Positions 45,113 to 54,612 of a DNA stretch of 64,000 bases are shown one piece after another. The position numbers and the translations under genes were made by a program. A model generated the notes under the pieces. That model was not told the origin of the DNA and searched no databases. It was given only the letters and a program-made list of their open reading frames with translations. The DNA comes from Spirosoma sp. KCTC 42546. Lineage in GTDB: Bacteria > Bacteroidota > Bacteroidia > Cytophagales > Spirosomataceae. The stretch lies in contig NZ_CP041360.1 in the NCBI RefSeq assembly GCF_006965485.1, forward strand, positions 7,234,501-7,298,500. The letters are read 5' to 3'. Every line of letters starts with the position of its first letter. Position 1 is the stretch's first letter.

Positions 45113-46391
45113 ATGCCCACCGTTTGGCCCAATCCAGCAATACGGCATTACGCCATTTGAACACCGTTTTAGCACCCTGCTGTCGACCGTCGAACAGCGA
45201 TGGGTCGCCTTTGTCGGTGTACCAGTTCGCGCCTAATTTGAAATCACTGGCACTCCGTTTGCCCGGCCAGCTATTGTTCACCACAAACTTCCCGCTCTGT
45301 TGAGTAAAGCCCGGAATGGTTGAGTTGATTGTGTAGCTCAAGGTTTCGGTCTGTTTGGGAATGTACAGGATTGCATAGTTGCCGTTACCCAGGTAATGCC
45401 CCGGCCATTTTTGCTCACCAATCTGGGCCTGCACGGTCATCGTAAAACAGGCAGAATCCGCCGGAATATCGACTTTAGGACCCTTGAAATGAAACTCCAT
45501 CACCGAATAAACGCCCACCGTATCGGCAAGGGTAGTGTTGCGGTTAAAGAGGGTCCGAGGGCTGTGGTTGAATTTTTCAAAGCTGCCGCCCCAGCTTTCT
45601 TTGAACGGATCATTTGGGTCGCCATCCATCATGTAGAGCAGCGAAGGCGTGTCGCCCATCTTCACGTTGCCCTTGTAGTAGTTCTTAAAGTCTTTGCCCA
45701 GGTGTCCGGCAGCGCGGATATAGCGGTCGTAATACGTACGGGTATCGAGGCTATCGGGCACGCCCGTATTGGAAAAGAAGCCGTTGTAAGAGCCATTTGC
45801 TTCGATGAACCAGAGGTTCGGGAAGTTCTGCGCGATATACGCATAGGTGTTCGCGCTCCACTTTTTATTCGGTCCTCCAATCCAGTATACCTTGATCTTA
45901 GTTTGAATCGAAGGATCGTCGTGCAGCGCCTGGGCCAGATCGTCCAACCCGCCCCAAACCAGCACCCAAAGCGGCTGTGCGCTTTTCTTTTTAGCGCAGT
46001 TGATAATCCAGTCCGATCCTTCGGTGGCGGTGCTATAGCCTTTATAGGGGGCCGCCCCCTGACGCCCCTGTTTGCACACGGCCCGCAACGCATCCGGCCT
46101 AGGATAGCCGTTCAGGTGCTGACTCAGCCTGGGAAGGTCTTTCTCGTAGAGGTCAATCATATCCAGAATATGCTTCTTCGTACCAAGCCCATACGAGGGA
46201 GACGAAACAAGCCCCTCCGTCTCGAACTTATCGCTGTACATCAGGAAATGGGCCATTGACTGATTATCGTCCGGGTCCGTACCACCGATGTCGGTGCTAA
46301 TGAGGATGCGCGGTTTAACCGGGACAGGCTTCTGGGCCACGAGCGTAAACGGAAGCAGGGCCAATAGGTAACTCAAAAACACCTTGTTCAT
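45102..46391 (-). CDS. Secreted DUF1593-type nucleoside-hydrolase-like protein
   Basis: 429 residues with a signal peptide (MNKVFLSYLLALLPFTLVAQ). The first 290 residues match the nucleoside-hydrolase-like fold of DUF1593: RILISTDIGGTDPDDNQSMAHFL keeps the Asp cluster that binds calcium in nucleoside hydrolases, and KIKVYWIGGPNKKW and LWFIEANGSYNGFF follow. The C-terminal 110 residues form a beta-rich domain. Members are often in plant cell-wall degradation loci, and act on sugar or cellulose-binding substrates not well defined. It is isolated on its strand, upstream of the FecR-SusC-SusD genes and transcribed away from them. Confidence 0.88.
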   Translation of the reverse strand: MNKVFLSYLLALLPFTLVAQKPVPVKPRILISTDIGGTDPDDNQSMAHFLMYSDKFETEGLVSSPSYGLGTKKHILDMIDLYEKDLPRLSQHLNGYPRPDALRAVCKQGRQGAAPYKGYSTATEGSDWIINCAKKKSAQPLWVLVWGGLDDLAQALHDDPSIQTKIKVYWIGGPNKKWSANTYAYIAQNFPNLWFIEANGSYNGFFSNTGVPDSLDTRTYYDRYIRAAGHLGKDFKNYYKGNVKMGDTPSLLYMMDGDPNDPFKESWGGSFEKFNHSPRTLFNRNTTLADTVGVYSVMEFHFKGPKVDIPADSACFTMTVQAQIGEQKWPGHYLGNGNYAILYIPKQTETLSYTINSTIPGFTQQSGKFVVNNSWPGKRSASDFKLGANWYTDKGDPSLFDGRQQGAKTVFKWRNAVLLDWAKRWAWLY

Positions 46392-46480
46392 AGTTGTCAG
46401 GATAGGGTTTAATTAGTGTAGTTAAAACCTATTATCGAAGCTTTTTAAACTTTCCCAATTCCACTAAAACGAAACTGTTT

Positions 46481-46563
46481 TTTTTGTCCTTTCGACGCAG
46501 GAGAAATCTCAAGCTTGACTGATATGGAGTCTTGAGATTTCTCCTGCGTCGAAAGGACAAAAA
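46481..46563. repeat. Perfect 33-nt inverted repeat
   Basis: Arms 46481-46513 (TTTTTGTCCTTTCGACGCAG...) and 46531-46563 are perfectly complementary with a 17-nt loop. One end is a T-run and the other an A-run, so it reads as a terminator-like hairpin in the minus-strand direction. It lies 90 bases upstream of the DUF1593 start and 250 bases before fecR. The rest of the gap 46392-46811 holds nothing else recognised. Confidence 0.75.
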
Positions 46564-46811
46564 CGACCTAGATTTTTCTGTATACCACATTCTATAAGTC
46601 AAGCAACCTAGTATTTTCCCGCAACTCATTTATGAAAAAATGGAATAAACCGACAAGCATATTCACTTACTCTGGAAAAATAATTTGTACTATATATAGA
46701 ATTATTTAGCAAAAGGCCATTTCAACTATAAACATTCCACTAGTTAATAAAACCTTTTGCGGTCGATAGGTGAGAAATATGTCGTGTATGTGACGACTAA
46801 CTCCACCTAGT

Positions 46812-47867
46812 ATGAGCCGCAAGGAATTTGGGTTTCTTCTACAACAGTATCTCGACGGAAAATGCTCTGAAGAGGAGCGGGCATTTGTCGAACATTGGTA
46901 CGGGATCGTGCAAAACAAAGACAAGGAACCCTTAGAGGAAACGGATTTCCAGGCTCTGGAGCCTCTACTCTGGCAGCAGATTCAGAGCCGGACGCAGTCT
47001 CCGAAGGTAATTCCGATGCCGGTTAGCGGTCCCCGTCGCCAGGTTGCTTATCCCTGGATGGCGGTTGCGGCTTCAATCGTACTGGTACTGTTGGCTGGCT
47101 GGTGGTTCTATCGTCAGCAGGGCGGGTTGCTAAAGTCAGGAAACGGGATTCAGCAGGAAATCAGTCATGCCGGATGGCAGCAGCGGACAAACTCGTCGGA
47201 CAAAGCCGAAGTGATTCAACTTCCCGATGGCAGTCAGGTTCGATTAGCACCCCAAAGTGCCATTCAATACCCTGCGAAATTTGCGGCTGATAAACGGGAA
47301 ATTTCGCTGACGGGCGAAGCCTTTTTTACGGTTCAAAAAATGCCCACCCGTCCTTTTTATGTGTACACTGGCACAGTGGTCACCAAGGTGTTAGGAACCA
47401 GCTTTTTAGTAAAAACGCAGGGAACTACAAAACAGGTTGTTGTGGAAGTGGCAACGGGTCGGGTGGCCGTTTATAAGCAGACAAAAGCGGCTGAAACAAC
47501 TGAGGGAACGAATGCGATTGTGTTAAGCCCGAACCAGAAAGCTACCTATTCGCCCGATAAGCAGCAGTTTGTAAAGGGTCTTGTCGAACAACCACAAATT
47601 ATTTCAGCAGAAAAATCAGTGACGAAGCCTCGTTCATTCGAGTTTGATGATGTGCCGCTCCGGCGGGTTGTCGATCAGTTGGAAGAAGCCTACGGCCTGA
47701 CCATCAGGCTCGAAAACGAGAATCAGAACGAATGCCCGCTCACCGCCGATCTGTCCAACCTTTCTTTATATGCTCAACTAGATATGATTTGCGCAGCCAC
47801 AAAATCAAGCTACACCGTGCAGGGAACAACCATTGTGATTAGTGGAAAAGGATGCGCGAATCTATAG
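46812..47867 (+). CDS. FecR-family anti-sigma factor
   Basis: 351 residues. A cytoplasmic N-terminal segment of about 80 residues (EFGFLLQQYLDGKCSEEERAF) binds the sigma factor; one transmembrane helix follows (WMAVAASIVLVLLAGWWFY, about 77-98); the periplasmic FecR domain begins near residue 135 (VIQLPDGSQVRLAPQSAIQY) and ends in a DUF4974-like domain (FEFDDVPLRRVVDQLEEAYG). It would hold its sigma factor until the SusC STN domain signals ligand. Unusually, no sigma gene is directly upstream; the nearest is at 42171. Confidence 0.94.
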   Translation: MSRKEFGFLLQQYLDGKCSEEERAFVEHWYGIVQNKDKEPLEETDFQALEPLLWQQIQSRTQSPKVIPMPVSGPRRQVAYPWMAVAASIVLVLLAGWWFYRQQGGLLKSGNGIQQEISHAGWQQRTNSSDKAEVIQLPDGSQVRLAPQSAIQYPAKFAADKREISLTGEAFFTVQKMPTRPFYVYTGTVVTKVLGTSFLVKTQGTTKQVVVEVATGRVAVYKQTKAAETTEGTNAIVLSPNQKATYSPDKQQFVKGLVEQPQIISAEKSVTKPRSFEFDDVPLRRVVDQLEEAYGLTIRLENENQNECPLTADLSNLSLYAQLDMICAATKSSYTVQGTTIVISGKGCANL

Positions 47868-47869
47868 TA

Positions 47870-47945
47870 AATGGATAATGCACAATGATTAGGAAGTTAA
47901 TCATTGTGCATTATCCATTCTACATTATTCATTTTACATTACCCT
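47870..47945. repeat. ATGGATAATG-type inverted repeat before susC
   Basis: Perfect 22-nt arms 47870-47891 (AATGGATAATGCACAATG...) and 47898-47919, then CTACATTATTCATTTTACATT. Starts right at the fecR stop codon. Same family as 3541, 11539 and 17529. Confidence 0.75.
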
Positions 47946-47985
47946 CTAAACCCAAATGCCTATGTAAATTCATTACGCCCCTCAC

Positions 47986-48025
47986 AAAAAAAGAAGCTGA
48001 TCATGTTTGCACCATAATCAGCTTC
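47986..48025 (-). terminator. Terminator-like hairpin in the susC leader, oriented antisense to susC
   Basis: Perfect 9-bp stem GAAGCTGAT (47993-48001) / ATCAGCTTC (48017-48025), 15-nt loop. On the plus strand it is preceded by seven A; read on the minus strand it is a stem followed by TTTTTTT, the shape of a rho-independent terminator for RNA transcribed against susC. The plus strand has no T-run after the stem. No minus-strand -7 element was found by eye in the first 200 bases to the right. Confidence 0.6.
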
Positions 48026-48132
48026 AGAATCTCCCCTCCTATAGCCTTGTGAGCTAGTCATTGCGGCATTGCACTGCCCAATGAACGAGGGACTTATTTG
48101 TCAAATCGTCCATTTAACAAACCCTTAAAGGT

Positions 48133-51100
48133 ATGAAAAAATTTGATTCAGCTCTATTGAGCTGGTCATGCAGCCGGCGTGTCCCGATTTTTCTGCTGCT
48201 TATGAAACTATCTGTTATACAACTCTTTTTTTTTGTCACGTTTGTAGGCCTGTCATACGGCTTCGACGGCAAGGCTCAGGAACTGCTAAATAAGTCGATC
48301 TCCCTACATACCGAAGGTCAACGCCTTCGGGCTGTGATCGGACAGATCGAGAAGCAGACGTCGGTAAAGTTCGTCTACAGTTCCCGCAACATCGGCGTCG
48401 ATCGGCCCGTCACGATTCATCTGAATAACGTGCGACTGGGCGATGCGCTGGATCAACTGCTAAAACCGCTCAATCTAACGTATCAGCTGATTAATGGGCA
48501 TATTGTTTTAGACAGTATTGTTCAGGATGAGGAAGCAAAAGCTGACGCTACGTTGCCTGAACCGGAAGTCGTTGATCAGGTAATTACCGGCACGATTTCC
48601 GACGAGAAAGGGGAAAAGCTTCCGGGCGTCAGCATCGTTATCAAAGGCACCACGCGGGGAACCACCAGCGATGCCAAAGGCCAGTTCAAACTAAGTATTC
48701 CAACGGGTGACGTAACGCTGACATTTTCGTTTGTTGGCTACAAGAGCCAGGATGTGGCCGTGGGCAATCAATCGGCGCTAACCATCAGCATGCAGCCCGA
48801 CCAGAATTCGCTCGACGAAGTAGTCGTGGTTGGGTATGGACAGGTTCAGAAACGGGATCTGACCGGTTCCGTCGTTTCGATCAAGGAAACGCAGATCACC
48901 TCCACCCCGGTCGTGAATGCACTGGAAACGTTACAGGGAAAGGTTGCCGGTATGGACTTGACCCGCAGCAGTGGCGAAACGGGCGCACCGCTCAATTTCA
49001 CCATTCGGGGTAACCGGTCGCTCAATGCTTCCAATCAGCCGCTAATTCTGGTCGACGGGATTCAATACGGTTCGTATATCGATATCAACCCGAATGATAT
49101 TGCCTCCGTAGAAGTTCTGAAAGATGCCTCTTCAACCGCCATTTATGGGTCGCGGGGCGCTAATGGTGTTATTCTGATCACCACGAAAAGCGGAAAAGTC
49201 GGCAAAACCAAAGTAGAGTTTAATAACTACTACGGGATCAACGACCCGGTTGCCTATCAGCATGTTACCAATACCGATCAATACGTGGCCATGACGCGTG
49301 AGGCTTATCGGGCCGCAGGTCAGTGGAGCAGTCCTGCCGACGATGAGAAGATTTTCAATATCCAGCTGGACAATATCCGAAAAGGTGTCAATACCGATTG
49401 GGTAAGTTTAATGCTGCGTAGTGGGAGCGTCCAGAACAACCACATTGCCATTTCAGGAGGCAACGAAAAAACGAAATTCCGTCTCTCAACGGAGTACTTC
49501 AACGAGCGTGGCCTACTTAAATATGATCAGCTACGGCGGTTTGTTCAACACCTTAACCTCGACCACCAGGTGATGAATAACCTCAAAATTGGGATGGTTC
49601 TGAACTTCAACTCGTCAACCCAACAACGCCGGAACACGAGCTTCTGGAATCTCCAAAAAAACTCACCACTGGGCATCCCCTACAATGAAGATGGTTCCAT
49701 TAAAACCTATCCGTTTCCCGGTGCGGTGGTATACAATCCCCTCCTCGACGAAAGCCCAGATAACTATTCCAACCTGACCACCAGCAGCCGGATTTTCATG
49801 CTCGGTTTTGGTGAATGGTCGATCCTGAAAAACCTGTCGTTACGGTCCAGTTTTGGGATCGATATTTCCACCAGCCAGCAGGGCATTTTTGAAGGGAAGA
49901 ATACAACGCTGGCAGGCGTGAACAGCGGCTATTCGCGGGCAGCATTGATCGATGTCAGAGGTCGTAACTGGACCTGGGAAAACGTGCTGAATTACTCTAA
50001 AACCATTAAGGATCACTCCTTCAATGCTATGGTTGGGACCAGTATGATCAGCTACCGGACGGTGAATTTTTCGGGAGAAGGAAAGGATCAGCCGTTTTCG
50101 TCGTCGCTGTTTTACAACCTGAATACCAACACCAAAGACATTATTACTACCAGTAGTCTGATCGAAAGTTCACTTGCATCGGTGTTTGGTCGACTGAACT
50201 ACAAGTTCAAAGATCGGTACCTGTTAACCGCTTCGTTACGTGCCGATGGAGCATCAGTGCTGGCAGAGGGTCATAAATGGGCATACTTCCCTTCGGTGGC
50301 GGTGGCCTGGCGGTTGCTGGATGAGTCGTTCATGACAAACACGGGAGACCTGTTCTCCGAAATGAAACTCCGGGCCAGCTATGGGATTTCGGGAAACAGT
50401 GCGATTGGTGCTTATCAAACACAGGGTGGGCTTAGCAAAGTCGCCTACTCGTTTGACGAAACGCCCGCTTTCGGCTACTGGCCCAAGCTACTGGCAAACC
50501 AGGATCTGGGCTGGGAGAAAACAGCAACGGTCAACATTGGGCTTGACTTCGGCTTTTTCAAAAACCGGCTGACCGGCTCCCTTGATGTATACAACACCAA
50601 CACCAGCGATCTGCTAATGGATCGAATTCTGCCCTCGTTGACGGGTTACAGCACCACCGTTGCCAATGTAGGAAAAACCAAAACCCGGGGTGTCGATCTG
50701 ATTATTTCGACCCGCAATTACACATCGCCCAAGTTCTCCTGGTCAACCGATCTAAACTTCGCGACCTACAAAGAAGAGATTGTGGCCCTGAGTGTTGGTG
50801 GCGACGACGTATCGAAAGCCTGGTTTGTGGGCAAGCCGCTACGTGTTTTTTACGATTATGAAAAAACGGGCATCTGGCAAACGAGCGAAAAAGACGTAGC
50901 CGCTACTTACAATAAGGTGCCTGGCGAAATCAAAGTTCGGGATCAGAACAATGATGGTAAGATTACGGCCAGTGATGATCGGGTTGTGCTGGGTCAGGCA
51001 TCGCCGAAATGGTCGGGTGGTATAACCAATAACTTTACCTACGGCAATTTCAACCTTTCGGTGCTGGTTTACGCACGAGTTGGGCAGATGATTTCCAGCC

Positions 51101-51450
51101 AGTATCTTGGGTATTTTTATCCGGGTGGTACAACGGCGGTAGCCGATTATTGGACACCCGAGAACCCTACCAATGCCTACCCACGTCCGTGGCTGAGTCA
51201 TACTGATCAGTACCTGTCAACGCTCGGTTATGTCGATGGATCTTTCTGGAAAATTAAGGACATCCGTTTGAGTTATAACCTACCGAAAACCCTGCTAAAA
51301 AAGGGGCCACTGAGTACCGTAACGATCTATTCGACTGCGAAAAACTTTTTCACATTTAGTAAGCTGAAAGATTACGATCCAGAGCGGGGCGGTTCTGTCG
51401 ATTTCCCGCTGACCAAACAGCTTATCGTTGGCCTTAACGTCAGTTTCTAA
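48133..51450 (+). CDS. SusC-like TonB-linked outer membrane transporter
   Basis: 1105 residues. Features in order: signal/hydrophobic segment (about 20-48), STN domain (RLRAVIGQIEKQTSVKFVYSS, about 60-140) for signalling to FecR, carboxypeptidase-like domain (GTISDEKGEKLPGVSIVIKG, ~165-245), TonB plug with the family signature (DEVVVVGYGQVQKRDLTGSV; YGSRGANGVILITTK), then a barrel ending in LTKQLIVGLNVSF with terminal Phe. With the SusD gene 42 bases downstream it imports an oligosaccharide or glycan across the outer membrane. Substrate unknown; nearby esterases and DUF1593 suggest a plant cell-wall glycan. Confidence 0.96.
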   Translation: MKKFDSALLSWSCSRRVPIFLLLMKLSVIQLFFFVTFVGLSYGFDGKAQELLNKSISLHTEGQRLRAVIGQIEKQTSVKFVYSSRNIGVDRPVTIHLNNVRLGDALDQLLKPLNLTYQLINGHIVLDSIVQDEEAKADATLPEPEVVDQVITGTISDEKGEKLPGVSIVIKGTTRGTTSDAKGQFKLSIPTGDVTLTFSFVGYKSQDVAVGNQSALTISMQPDQNSLDEVVVVGYGQVQKRDLTGSVVSIKETQITSTPVVNALETLQGKVAGMDLTRSSGETGAPLNFTIRGNRSLNASNQPLILVDGIQYGSYIDINPNDIASVEVLKDASSTAIYGSRGANGVILITTKSGKVGKTKVEFNNYYGINDPVAYQHVTNTDQYVAMTREAYRAAGQWSSPADDEKIFNIQLDNIRKGVNTDWVSLMLRSGSVQNNHIAISGGNEKTKFRLSTEYFNERGLLKYDQLRRFVQHLNLDHQVMNNLKIGMVLNFNSSTQQRRNTSFWNLQKNSPLGIPYNEDGSIKTYPFPGAVVYNPLLDESPDNYSNLTTSSRIFMLGFGEWSILKNLSLRSSFGIDISTSQQGIFEGKNTTLAGVNSGYSRAALIDVRGRNWTWENVLNYSKTIKDHSFNAMVGTSMISYRTVNFSGEGKDQPFSSSLFYNLNTNTKDIITTSSLIESSLASVFGRLNYKFKDRYLLTASLRADGASVLAEGHKWAYFPSVAVAWRLLDESFMTNTGDLFSEMKLRASYGISGNSAIGAYQTQGGLSKVAYSFDETPAFGYWPKLLANQDLGWEKTATVNIGLDFGFFKNRLTGSLDVYNTNTSDLLMDRILPSLTGYSTTVANVGKTKTRGVDLIISTRNYTSPKFSWSTDLNFATYKEEIVALSVGGDDVSKAWFVGKPLRVFYDYEKTGIWQTSEKDVAATYNKVPGEIKVRDQNNDGKITASDDRVVLGQASPKWSGGITNNFTYGNFNLSVLVYARVGQMISSQYLGYFYPGGTTAVADYWTPENPTNAYPRPWLSHTDQYLSTLGYVDGSFWKIKDIRLSYNLPKTLLKKGPLSTVTIYSTAKNFFTFSKLKDYDPERGGSVDFPLTKQLIVGLNVSF

Positions 51451-51492
51451 ACTCTTTAATAGACTTTGTTAAGACACTGTCTTTCCTTACTC

Positions 51493-53172
51493 ATGAAGAA
51501 GATCCTTAACTACCTAGTTCTTTCCGCCGTATGCGCCGGGCTTTTGAGCCTGAATGCCTGCTCCGATTTCCTGAAAGAAAACAATAAAAACACAGTGACG
51601 GCCGATGCCTTTTATAAAACCACCGAAGGCATTGAGAGTCTGGTTAACTCGTGCTACGCCCCAACACGCATTTGGTATGGCAAAACCGTTGGCTACCTGT
51701 TAACAGAAGCCGGTACCGACGAAATGCTGTTCAGCAACACGGCAAACGGATCGTATCCTTATTTTGATTACAATTCTAACCTCCAGGCAACCGAAGGTGG
51801 GTTGATTTTTGTCTGGAAAAGCTTTTACCGGGGCATTAACACCTGTAATACTGCCATTGCCCGAATCAAGGAGTCGCCGTTACCAGCTAACCTGAAGGCT
51901 GTCCGGGAAGCTGAAGTTCGTTTCCTGAGAGCTTTTTATTACTACCATTTGGTTGAAACTTTTGGCCCGATTCCCTTGCGTACACAGGAAACGACCGGCC
52001 CTGAAATAACTGCCCTAAGAGCCCCTGTCGATGATATATATAAGCTCATCTTTAGCGACCTGGAAACGGCCCTTGCGAATAGTAAAGGTGTGGTGGCCCC
52101 ACAAGGCGGTCGCGTAACCGAACCCGCCGTGGCTGCGTTTCTGGCGCGCCTGTACTTAACCCGCGATAAAAACACCGAAGCGCTGGCCATGGCCGACCGC
52201 GTCATTAAAAGCTATGACTTCAAATTGACGGAGAATTATAAGTCACTTTGGGATATAGCCAACAGCAGCGGTAGCACCAATAAAGAGGTTATCTGGTTTG
52301 TTAACTATTCCGAAAACAACACACTCAACGACTATGGTCGCTACGATGATCTGGGCTATTATTGGCTCTGGGAGGGAGGTCATCATGGTCACCTGATGTT
52401 CATGCCTTATTTCAATGGACTAAAAGGCTGGCAGTATGATCTGGAGTCGGGGCGGTCGTTGTTGCAGTACATGCCTTCCAAGTATTTGGTAGACCTGTAT
52501 GACGAAACGAAAGACGCGCGCTGGGCAGGCTCGTTCCGGACGGTATGGTGGGCTAACGATGCGACCACGCTGACAGGTGGTATGAAACTGGGCGATACCA
52601 TTGCCGTGGTATCAAAGCGGGCGGTTTCCGATACGTACCGTAAATCGAAACCCTATGCTATCTATGATGCCAACGACATCTATCAATCAAATGGCGTTCC
52701 TGTAATTCCCCGGTGGCGTTATGCCGGACTTTTGAAATTTGCTGACCCAACTCGTGCCTCTAAAGATGTCGTGAATAGCAAACGGGACGCGTTCGTTTTC
52801 CGACTCTCCGAAATGTATCTGATTGCGGCAGAAGCCAGTATGAAGTTAGGCAATACGGGTGCTGCGGCCGATTACGTCAACGTAGTCCGGAAGCGGGCAG
52901 CGCTACCCGGCAAAAGCGAGGAAATGATAGTAAAAGCCGCCGACATGACACTCGATTTCATGCTCGACGAACGAGCCCGGGAGTTTGTCGGAGAACAACT
53001 CCGCTGGTTTGACCTGAAACGAACCGGGAAACTAATCGAACGGCTCACGAAGTACAATCTGGATGCGGCCACAAACGTAAAGCCTTTTCATTTGATGCGG
53101 CCAATCCCACGCGTTGAGATCGACGTGTTACAGAACAAAACCGAATTCGTTCAAAATCCTGGATACAACTAA
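51493..53172 (+). CDS. SusD/RagB-family surface glycan-binding lipoprotein
   Basis: 559 residues from the ATG at 51493; the longer frame at 51466 is not signal-like. The lipobox is LLSLNAC (Cys21 or so), so it is a lipoprotein anchored in the outer membrane over SusC. The TPR-rich RagB/SusD fold is shown by EAEVRFLRAFYYYHLVETFGPIPL and, near the C-terminus, LDFMLDERAREFVGEQLRWFDLKR. It caps the SusC pore and binds the glycan. A good terminator follows at 53249, ending the fecR-susC-susD unit. Confidence 0.96.
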   Translation: MKKILNYLVLSAVCAGLLSLNACSDFLKENNKNTVTADAFYKTTEGIESLVNSCYAPTRIWYGKTVGYLLTEAGTDEMLFSNTANGSYPYFDYNSNLQATEGGLIFVWKSFYRGINTCNTAIARIKESPLPANLKAVREAEVRFLRAFYYYHLVETFGPIPLRTQETTGPEITALRAPVDDIYKLIFSDLETALANSKGVVAPQGGRVTEPAVAAFLARLYLTRDKNTEALAMADRVIKSYDFKLTENYKSLWDIANSSGSTNKEVIWFVNYSENNTLNDYGRYDDLGYYWLWEGGHHGHLMFMPYFNGLKGWQYDLESGRSLLQYMPSKYLVDLYDETKDARWAGSFRTVWWANDATTLTGGMKLGDTIAVVSKRAVSDTYRKSKPYAIYDANDIYQSNGVPVIPRWRYAGLLKFADPTRASKDVVNSKRDAFVFRLSEMYLIAAEASMKLGNTGAAADYVNVVRKRAALPGKSEEMIVKAADMTLDFMLDERAREFVGEQLRWFDLKRTGKLIERLTKYNLDAATNVKPFHLMRPIPRVEIDVLQNKTEFVQNPGYN

Positions 53173-53248
53173 TTGATAAGTTTAGCGAGTTCGCTGGCTA
53201 GTACAGGTAAAGATCAAGTAAACGTTAATTTATAGGTTGGTAATGCAT

Positions 53249-53281
53249 AAATCCCTTCTGGATTCCAGAAGGGATTTCTTT
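53249..53281 (+). terminator. Rho-independent terminator after susD
   Basis: Stem AAATCCCTTCTGG (53249-53261) / CCAGAAGGGATTT (53265-53277), 3-nt loop, followed by CTTTT. Confidence 0.9.
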
Positions 53282-53441
53282 TAGTTAAATCATCAGCCTA
53301 AGGGTATTGATTTTCACCTAACATGTACTGATTTAACCTATACTGCATCATTGAAACAGGACCGCTTTACTTTGGCATTTGAGGCCCAACAGCATCATAA
53401 AATCGAGCCAATTGTCCGTAATTCACGTTTTTCTGATAGGT

Positions 53442-54551
53442 ATGACGCAAAGAACCCCAGGTACGCTCGACAGCATTCCAGAGCTTTTAAAAACAAAGTC
53501 GCATTTTGTGGCTCTCGATGGGCTTCGGGGGCTAGCCGCTCTCGCGGTCGTGATTTTTCATTTCATGGAATGGATTTACACCAATCCTAGCCAGAATTTC
53601 ATTGGCCACGGCTTTTTGGCAGTAGACTTTTTCTTCTGTTTATCTGGATTTGTTATCGGGTATGCCTATGATGATCGGATTGAAAACATAGGCGTCTTTG
53701 AGTTCTTAAAATCGAGACTCATACGCCTTCATCCACTGATCATACTGGGCTCTGTGCTAGGCCTTGTAGGTTTTTTAGCGGATCCATTCGTTAACGACTC
53801 AAGCGCTTATAGTCCAGGCAAACTCACGTTACTAGTGGTTTGCTCGATGCTCCTTATCCCGCTTCCCCTGATGAAAGAGCGTGCGTTTAATCAATTTGGG
53901 TTCAATGCCCCTGCCTGGTCACTGTTTTGGGAGTATATCGCCAATGTTGTTTATGCGCTTATCCTTTGCCGGCTCAATCGCCGTTATCTGGCTGTTGTGA
54001 CGGTGCTGTCGGGAGTAGGCATCTGCTGGGTCAGTTACCAGGCAGGAAATTTGATGGGAGGCTGGAGCAAAGACAACTTTTGGGATGGCGGTGTTCGTAT
54101 TGCCTACTCCTTCTCGGCAGGACTGTTCATTTACCGCTCAAACTGGATTATAAAAAACAGACTTGGCTTCCCAGCGCTGGCCATCGTATTGTCGTTCGCT
54201 TTTTTACTGCCTTTTTTTAGCTGGAATTGGCTGGCAGAAGCCCTGGTTGTCCTGTTTTTCTTCCCACTCCTTATTTCATTAGGAGCTGGCACCAGGCTAT
54301 CACCCAGCATGACCAACCTTTCGGTATTCTTCGGAAACCTATCCTATCCGTTATACATGACTCATTACTGGGCAATTTGGCTGTTTGGCAACTATTATAC
54401 CCTCTACAAACCCACCCTCAGGGAGTTGTTTTTAATAATACCCGTGGGGGTCATTTCCCTAATTGGCCTGGCCTATCTCGTGATGACAGTGTACGATATT
54501 CCCCTTCGAAAGTATCTTACCCGTAAGCGAAGCCAACGGACAACGGCCTAG
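53442..54551 (+). CDS. Acyltransferase family 3 (OafA/NodX type) membrane protein
   Basis: 369 residues from the ATG at 53442; the upstream open frame to 53379 has no family match. About ten hydrophobic segments. The signature HFVALDGLRGLAALAVVIFH includes the catalytic-type His at the end of the first helix, and FLAVDFFFCLSGFVIGYAYDD and RLIRLHPL follow, as in AT3 domains. Such proteins O-acetylate surface polysaccharides using a cytoplasmic acyl donor. It stands alone between susD and a transposase remnant, so its acceptor cannot be inferred. Confidence 0.93.
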   Translation: MTQRTPGTLDSIPELLKTKSHFVALDGLRGLAALAVVIFHFMEWIYTNPSQNFIGHGFLAVDFFFCLSGFVIGYAYDDRIENIGVFEFLKSRLIRLHPLIILGSVLGLVGFLADPFVNDSSAYSPGKLTLLVVCSMLLIPLPLMKERAFNQFGFNAPAWSLFWEYIANVVYALILCRLNRRYLAVVTVLSGVGICWVSYQAGNLMGGWSKDNFWDGGVRIAYSFSAGLFIYRSNWIIKNRLGFPALAIVLSFAFLLPFFSWNWLAEALVVLFFFPLLISLGAGTRLSPSMTNLSVFFGNLSYPLYMTHYWAIWLFGNYYTLYKPTLRELFLIIPVGVISLIGLAYLVMTVYDIPLRKYLTRKRSQRTTA

Positions 54552-54583
54552 TGTTTGACCCGTTACCTCTATTTCTTTTTAAT

Positions 54584-54612
54584 GTTCTCGCTTGGCTACT
54601 CCGAGTGAGAAC
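54584..54612. repeat. Collapsed copy of the GTTCTCGCTTGGCT hairpin repeat
   Basis: GTTCTCGCTTGGCTACTCCGAGTGAGAAC: the left arm of the 3597 element up to GAGTG, then directly AGAAC, with the loop region missing. GTTCTC and GAGAAC at its ends still pair. It lies at the 3' edge of the transposase pseudogene. Confidence 0.65.

Noticed and set aside
45396..46259. 287-codon plus-strand open frame
   Set aside because: It is antisense to the DUF1593 gene, which has a signal peptide and family motifs; the antisense translation is Arg/Val-rich and unlike any family.
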